DNA of 64,000 nt from Paracoccus sp. JM45. GTDB lineage: Bacteria; Pseudomonadota; Alphaproteobacteria; Rhodobacterales; Rhodobacteraceae. Under the pieces are notes generated by a model. It had not been told where the DNA came from and made no database searches. It saw only the letters and a program-made list of their open reading frames with translations. Every line of letters begins with the position of its first letter. Positions within the stretch are counted from its first letter, which is position 1. Positions 59,562 through 64,000 of the stretch are shown here, piece after piece. Location: positions 1 to 64,000 of the forward strand of contig NZ_QQVY01000004.1 of NCBI RefSeq assembly GCF_003590715.1, given 5' to 3'. A program made the translations under genes and the position numbers.

Positions 59562-60665
59562 GTGGCGGGGACTGCCTTGGATCAATCGAACGAAACGGTC
59601 TTGCGTGAACGACTGCAAACCGGCTTTCTGGGGATCATCGCATTTTCCCTGATACTTTTCATGCTGGTTCAGGCGCGGTTCATCCTGATATCACTGGCCA
59701 TCGCGATCATCCTGTTTTCCATGACATCCGATGCCATCCATGCAATCTCTTCACGGTTAAAGGTGCCGAACTGGCTGGCAACCACATTGGCGCTGATCGG
59801 CATCGCCCTTGGCATCCTGTGGGTCTCGACAACCATCGTCGCACAGGTAAACGAGATTGTCTTTCTGTCCATCAGCTATGCCGAACGTGCCCAAGCCGCC
59901 ATTCCGGCCCTGACAGAACGCCTTGGACCCGAGGCGCAGGAACGGATCATCACCGCGCTGACAAATTTCAACATTACCGGCTGGATCAGGTCGCTCGCGG
60001 GGCAAGCCTCGGGAATTTTGTCGGGCAGCGTGCTGGTGATTTTGTTTGTCGGCTTCATGTTTGCCGAACAGGTCTGGTTTCCACAAAAAGTGCTTCGCCT
60101 GTCCGAAGACGCCGATCAGGCCCGTCAGGTGCGCCGGATCATCACCTCGATCATGCATCGCGTGAACCGCTATCTGGTTGTGAAAACGGCGGTCAGCATG
60201 GTGACTGCCACGCTGGTCTGGCTGATCTTCAGCGTCGCCGGGCTAGAGCTGGCGACCGCTGTGGCGATTATTACCTTTCTGCTGAACTTCATCCCCTCGA
60301 TCGGGTCGATTGTGGCGACTGTCATAGCGTCCATTCTGGTCTTTGTGCTGACGGGGGATATGACAATGACATTGATCGTCGGTCTGCTTTGCACATTGGT
60401 CCAATTCGTCATTGGCAATGTTATTGATCCGATGCTGCTGGGCCAGACATTGCGGTTGTCCAGCTTCGGAATCATCCTCAGCCTTGCCTTCTGGGGTGCT
60501 GTCTGGGGCGTTCCGGGGATGTTTTTGGCGGTGCCGATCATGGTCGCGCTGATGATCGTTTGCGCCCATATCCCGTGGCTGCGGCCTGTTGCGGTGATGC
60601 TGTCACGCGAAGGACTTCCCGATGACGGCAGCAGCGACCGGCAGGACAGTCCGCGGGCAGCCTGA
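59562..60665 (+). CDS. AI-2E family transporter (PerM/YdiK type)
   Basis: A 367-residue membrane protein of the AI-2 exporter/PerM superfamily with about seven to eight hydrophobic segments. LISLAIAIILFSMTSDAIHA, NFIPSIGSIVATVIASILVFV and VIGNVIDPMLLGQTLRLSSF, followed by LSLAFWGAVWGVPGMFLAVP, are family hallmarks. The real substrate is uncertain; some members are sodium/proton antiporters. The start is uncertain: GTG 59562 or TTG 59577, both right behind the gyrA hairpin. Confidence 0.83.
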   Translation: MAGTALDQSNETVLRERLQTGFLGIIAFSLILFMLVQARFILISLAIAIILFSMTSDAIHAISSRLKVPNWLATTLALIGIALGILWVSTTIVAQVNEIVFLSISYAERAQAAIPALTERLGPEAQERIITALTNFNITGWIRSLAGQASGILSGSVLVILFVGFMFAEQVWFPQKVLRLSEDADQARQVRRIITSIMHRVNRYLVVKTAVSMVTATLVWLIFSVAGLELATAVAIITFLLNFIPSIGSIVATVIASILVFVLTGDMTMTLIVGLLCTLVQFVIGNVIDPMLLGQTLRLSSFGIILSLAFWGAVWGVPGMFLAVPIMVALMIVCAHIPWLRPVAVMLSREGLPDDGSSDRQDSPRAA

Positions 60666-60677
60666 TATCCACCTATC

Positions 60678-60715
60678 AAAAAAGGGGCGCACCGGATTGG
60701 TGCGCCCCTTTTTTT
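60678..60715. terminator. bidirectional terminator between AI-2E-type gene and MscS-type gene
   Basis: GGGGCGCACC/GGTGCGCCCC (60684-60693 and 60699-60708) with a 5-base loop is flanked by AAAAAA (60678-60683) and TTTTTTT (60709-60715). It ends both converging genes. Confidence 0.93.
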
Positions 60716-60727
60716 GTTCACTGTAAC

Positions 60728-63184
60728 CTAGCGGTCGCCGTCACCGGTATCGGGCAGACCCGTTGCGTCATCCGCGTCATCGAATGTCAGACCGGGGTCA
60801 TGCTTTCGCGTGGATGACGGTCCCTCGGGTTCCGGTTTGGGACCGTTGGTCAAAGCCTCGGGGTTACGCAGCCAGATGTCGCGCTGCGCAAACGGAACCT
60901 CGATGTTCTCATCTGCGAAACGACGAACAACTTCGTGTAACACGTCCGAGGTGACACCAAGACCCGCCCCCACATCTGCCAGAATCGCACGGATTTCAAA
61001 GTCCAGCGAATCCGCCCCAAGCCCGCGGAACAGGACCGACGGGGGTGGATCAATCGCAACCATCGCCTGATCTTCGATGATTTCGCGCAGAATGCGTTCG
61101 ACCTTACGGGTATCCGTGCCATAGGCCACGCCCACCGGAATGATGATCCGGCCAACCTTGTTGTGGCGCGTCCAGTTTGTTACCGGTTGACTGATCAGGT
61201 CGCTGTTGGGGACAATAACCTCGGTCTTGTCAAAGGTTTCAACCTGCGTCGAGCGGACCGAGATGCGCTTGACGATACCCTGTTGGCCACCCGCGCTGAT
61301 CCAGTCACCAACGCTGACAGGGCGTTCGATCAGCAGGATGATGCCCGACACAAAGTTGGACACGATGTTTTGCAGACCAAAACCGATACCGACCGACAGT
61401 GCACCGGCAACAATCGCAAGCGAGCTGAGATCGATGCCCGCCGATGTGATTGCCATGACCGAGGCAAGGACAATACCGACGTATCCAAGGCCGGACACCA
61501 AGGCGTTTTGCCCACCGGGGTCAAGTTTGGTCTTGGGCAGGATCGAGGTGCGGAAAGCCCCCTGAATGGTGCGTGTCAGGCCATAGCCGATACTGAACAC
61601 GATCAGGAAAGTGATGATCGCACCGGGCGACAGGGTAATGCCACCCAGGCTGACCCCGGACCGGAAACTGATCCAGTATTCACCCAGCTCCTCTAGCGAT
61701 GCCCCCCAGATATAGAGGAACAGCGGCACCGACAGGACGACCAGCGCAAAGCCGATCAACAGGGGAGCCAACCCGTCGCGCGCGCCCTCGGCCCCGCGTT
61801 GCAGCATGTTAAAGACATCCGCGATGAAGTCCTGCAACAGGATCAACGTACCGATCAGCGCCAGTGACAACAGCCACGGCCAGACAAACAGGTTGGCGAC
61901 ATTGATATAGCCAAGTGCCGCGGCGAAAATCGCGATAATCGGGACAATGCGCGTCAACTCACCCGCCCATGCCACGATCCAATGGCGATAGGCCAGATCC
62001 TGCGTGATGGAATCACGCGTCAGGCGGCGCAGGATATTGCCCAGACGGAACATCGCCAGACCGGCCAGCACGATCATGATACTGTGCCAGACGCCCGCAG
62101 CTGCATCGCTGAAGACCATGGGAACACGGCCAACTTGCGCTTCGCCCCGTTCATACAGACCCGACAAAGGCAGGACTGCCCGCGTCAGTATGTGGTGAAC
62201 GGTCATGATGCATGCCAGCACGCTGACCATATGAGCTGCTGAAACCCGTGCGGATTCCTTCATGTGCAGTGTGTTATAGGCGATCGCCTCGCGCGGAAAG
62301 ATTGCGCGGGCCAGCCAGATACCGCCGAACAGGATAATGGCGGCAACAGGCAGGGCGTTCAGGAACGGCGTCGTCCAGGGCCCTGGCAAACCGGTTGCCT
62401 GAATGGCGCTGATGGCAAGATAGACGCCTGCCATCGGAATTGCGATCTGGCCCAGTGACACGACGAACGCCAGAACGGCGCGGGAATAGCTGGTGGCACG
62501 TGCAGACAGGCGTGACGGAAGACTGGTGATCCACATGCGACCGAAAGTCAGCAGCAATAGCGCAGCGACCAGATAAGCCCCCGCCAAGGGCAACTTGGGT
62601 CGAACCTGTTCCCATATATCCGCTGATGCCCCTTGCAAGGACGCCTCGGCGCCGACGCCTTCCAACAGCTCGTAGCCGTCGACCAATGCGGCGGTCCAGC
62701 TAGAGGGTAATAAGGGGGATTCTGTCTGTTCGGCCAATGCCAATGCCTGACGGCGACGCACAACCTCGTCTATCTGTGCGATGATAGAGCTGGCGCGGCT
62801 GGCGGCCTGTGTGGCGGCAAGGCGCGGGGCCTGTGCTTCGGAAAGCTGTTCGTTCAGTTCTTCGCGACGTGCGGCGATATCGGCATCTTCAGTCTCACCC
62901 TCGGCCGGAGCGGCGCCAAGGGCCTCGATCTGGTTGCGAACGGTCGCAATGCGGTCTGCGTTGACGTTCTGTGCAGGCTGCAGGTCTTCGCGCCATTCGC
63001 TGATCGTGTCGCGGGCCTTGCTTAGTTCGGCATTGGTCGCTTGGGGGTCCACGGAAAGCGCTTCGACGCGTTCTGCGACCTCTTCCCATTCGTCGTAATC
63101 GGGGGTCAGCCCTTGCTGGGCAAGAAGCGGCGTTGCTGTGATGGCGAATAACGCCACCATCAGCATTGCGATAAGATGTCTCAT
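60728..63184 (-). CDS. large MscS-type mechanosensitive channel (DUF3772)
   Basis: An 818-residue channel related to MscK/YbiO. A Sec signal (residues 1-22, ending LLA before QQG) leads to a periplasmic coiled-coil region with DUF3772-like features (LSKARDTISEWREDLQPAQN, ARREELNEQLSEAQAP). About ten membrane helices follow from residue 200. The pore helix and MscS core are GALSVGIGFGLQNIVSNFVSGI, then RPVSVGDWISAGGQQGIVKR and VIVPNSDLISQPVTNW. The cytoplasmic tail is long and acidic. It probably protects against osmotic shock. It precedes... cysK lies upstream on the same strand, only 9 bases away, so they may be co-transcribed. Confidence 0.88.
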   Translation of the reverse strand: MRHLIAMLMVALFAITATPLLAQQGLTPDYDEWEEVAERVEALSVDPQATNAELSKARDTISEWREDLQPAQNVNADRIATVRNQIEALGAAPAEGETEDADIAARREELNEQLSEAQAPRLAATQAASRASSIIAQIDEVVRRRQALALAEQTESPLLPSSWTAALVDGYELLEGVGAEASLQGASADIWEQVRPKLPLAGAYLVAALLLLTFGRMWITSLPSRLSARATSYSRAVLAFVVSLGQIAIPMAGVYLAISAIQATGLPGPWTTPFLNALPVAAIILFGGIWLARAIFPREAIAYNTLHMKESARVSAAHMVSVLACIMTVHHILTRAVLPLSGLYERGEAQVGRVPMVFSDAAAGVWHSIMIVLAGLAMFRLGNILRRLTRDSITQDLAYRHWIVAWAGELTRIVPIIAIFAAALGYINVANLFVWPWLLSLALIGTLILLQDFIADVFNMLQRGAEGARDGLAPLLIGFALVVLSVPLFLYIWGASLEELGEYWISFRSGVSLGGITLSPGAIITFLIVFSIGYGLTRTIQGAFRTSILPKTKLDPGGQNALVSGLGYVGIVLASVMAITSAGIDLSSLAIVAGALSVGIGFGLQNIVSNFVSGIILLIERPVSVGDWISAGGQQGIVKRISVRSTQVETFDKTEVIVPNSDLISQPVTNWTRHNKVGRIIIPVGVAYGTDTRKVERILREIIEDQAMVAIDPPPSVLFRGLGADSLDFEIRAILADVGAGLGVTSDVLHEVVRRFADENIEVPFAQRDIWLRNPEALTNGPKPEPEGPSSTRKHDPGLTFDDADDATGLPDTGDGDR

Positions 63185-63193
63185 AAGTTGGGG

Positions 63194-64000
63194 TTAACCT
63201 TCGAAGACTGTTGGCAGGTCCGGCGCGGGCTTGGTCAGCCATTCGGGCACAGGAAGTCCTTTGGCACGCAAGAACTCGGGGTTGAACAGTTTGGTCTGGT
63301 AACGGTTCCCGTAGTCACACAGGATCGTGACGATGGTATGGCCTGGCCCCATTTCGCGTGCCAGACGGATCGCGCCGGCGACATTGATCCCCGAAGAACC
63401 GCCAAGGCACAGTCCCTCGTCCTTGAGCAGGTCGAACACGATCGGCAGCGCTTCGCTGTCGGAAATGCGCCAGCTGAAATCAGGGGTGAACCCTTCAAGG
63501 TTTTTCGTAATGCGTCCCTGCCCGATCCCTTCGGTGATCGAACTTCCGGGGCTGTCGAATTCACCGGTGGTATAGAAGGAATGCAATGCGGCCCCTTCGG
63601 GATCGGCCAGACCGATCTTGACGCCTTTGGACTGCAGGGCATCCGCGACACCGGTCAGCGTGCCACCCGAACCGACAGCGCAGATAAAGCCGTCGACCTT
63701 GCCGCCGGTCTGTTCCCAGATCTCGGGTCCGGTTGTTTCCAGATGCGCCTGACGGTTGGCGGTATTGTCGAACTGGTTGGCCCAGATCGCGCCATTGGGT
63801 TCGGTCCGCGCCAGTTCCTCGGCCAGACGGCCCGAATAGCGGACATAGTTGTTGGGGTTCTTATAGGGCGCTGCCGGAACCTCGACCAAGGTCGCACCTG
63901 CAAGGCGCAGCATGTCCTTTTTTTCCTGACTTTGCGTTTCAGGAATGACAATAACCGACCGGAACCCCATCGAGGCACCGACAAGTGCCAGACCGATACC
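63194..64000 (-). CDS. cysK: cysteine synthase A, 3' part (5' end outside window)
   Basis: The last 268 residues of an O-acetylserine sulfhydrylase; the frame runs off the right edge still open, beginning GIGLALVGASMGFRSVIVIP, so the PLP lysine and TSGNTG loop lie outside. GSGGTLTGVADALQSKGVKI is the phosphate-binding loop, followed by GLCLGGSSGINVAGAIRLAR and the C-terminal ILCDYGNRYQTKLFNPEFL. These are typical of the longer CysK-type chain of alphaproteobacteria. It ends 9 bases before the MscS-type gene, suggesting an operon of cysK and the channel. Confidence 0.92.
   Translation of the reverse strand, partial: GIGLALVGASMGFRSVIVIPETQSQEKKDMLRLAGATLVEVPAAPYKNPNNYVRYSGRLAEELARTEPNGAIWANQFDNTANRQAHLETTGPEIWEQTGGKVDGFICAVGSGGTLTGVADALQSKGVKIGLADPEGAALHSFYTTGEFDSPGSSITEGIGQGRITKNLEGFTPDFSWRISDSEALPIVFDLLKDEGLCLGGSSGINVAGAIRLAREMGPGHTIVTILCDYGNRYQTKLFNPEFLRAKGLPVPEWLTKPAPDLPTVFEG

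Overview
The window is a stretch of bacterial chromosome at roughly 60% GC, packed with core genes in short operons. It looks like a member of the Rhodobacterales (Alphaproteobacteria, Rhodobacteraceae). The evidence is a TakP-type TRAP receptor, MmcB, LpxI instead of LpxH, the MoxR/DUF58/DUF4159 operon, a single-chain PntA, frequent GTG/TTG starts, and a tRNA-His with A73 and no G-1, which is an alphaproteobacterial peculiarity. The genus cannot be fixed from the sequence alone; a Paracoccus- or Ketogulonicigenium-like relative is a guess. Almost everything is ordinary chromosomal housekeeping. The only clear accessory DNA is a small heap of insertion-sequence debris at the left edge. I see no phage, CRISPR, defence island or biosynthetic cluster, and I did not find a convincing undescribed multi-gene system.

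Left part (1-9.5 kb): the tail of an IS30-type transposase, a chimeric IS3-type remnant and an IS21-like end (1-654). Then come a phosphoglycolate phosphatase, a TIGR01244-type phosphatase/sulfurtransferase, an ArsC/Spx-like protein with a tiny lipoprotein gene in front, a DUF3422 protein, an NCS1 permease, the proton-pumping transhydrogenase pntA-pntB, and a membrane-anchored Ala/Glu/Asp-rich protein. From 9.6 to 21.7 kb: pepN and an acyltransferase; obgE-proB; selO and an endonuclease/phosphatase-fold protein; eno with a LacI-type operator candidate; a MocR regulator; and takP. From 21.7 to 26.4 kb, on the minus strand: cobU-cobT-cobS followed by dctQ-dctM, the TRAP permease that meets takP tail to tail.

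From 26.5 to 34.1 kb is a five-gene peptide/nickel-class ABC importer (oppABCDF type) with an exporter-type ABC half-transporter appended. tRNA-His follows, then a small conserved protein, mmcB with an SOS-like promoter, a TauE/SafE permease and a RidA protein. From 36.1 to 39.4 kb lies fabZ-lpxA-lpxI-lpxB for lipid A. From 39.5 to 46.2 kb lies a translationally coupled moxR/DUF58/DUF4159/VWA-like operon, diverging from DUF1285-hyi. The right part holds typA, a TetR-type regulator, ahcY-metK (the SAM cycle) behind a structured leader, a RatA/COQ10-type protein, a YpfJ-type metalloprotease, a YqaA/DedA protein with a DsbB-like protein, gyrA, an AI-2E-type permease, an MscS-type channel and the 3' part of cysK, which runs off the window.

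Most coordinates of starts were chosen by homology memory and by Shine-Dalgarno spacing. GTG or TTG starts are inferred for DUF3422, dctM, cobS, ahcY, ratA, gyrA and the AI-2E-type gene. Regulatory sites are pattern matches made by eye.
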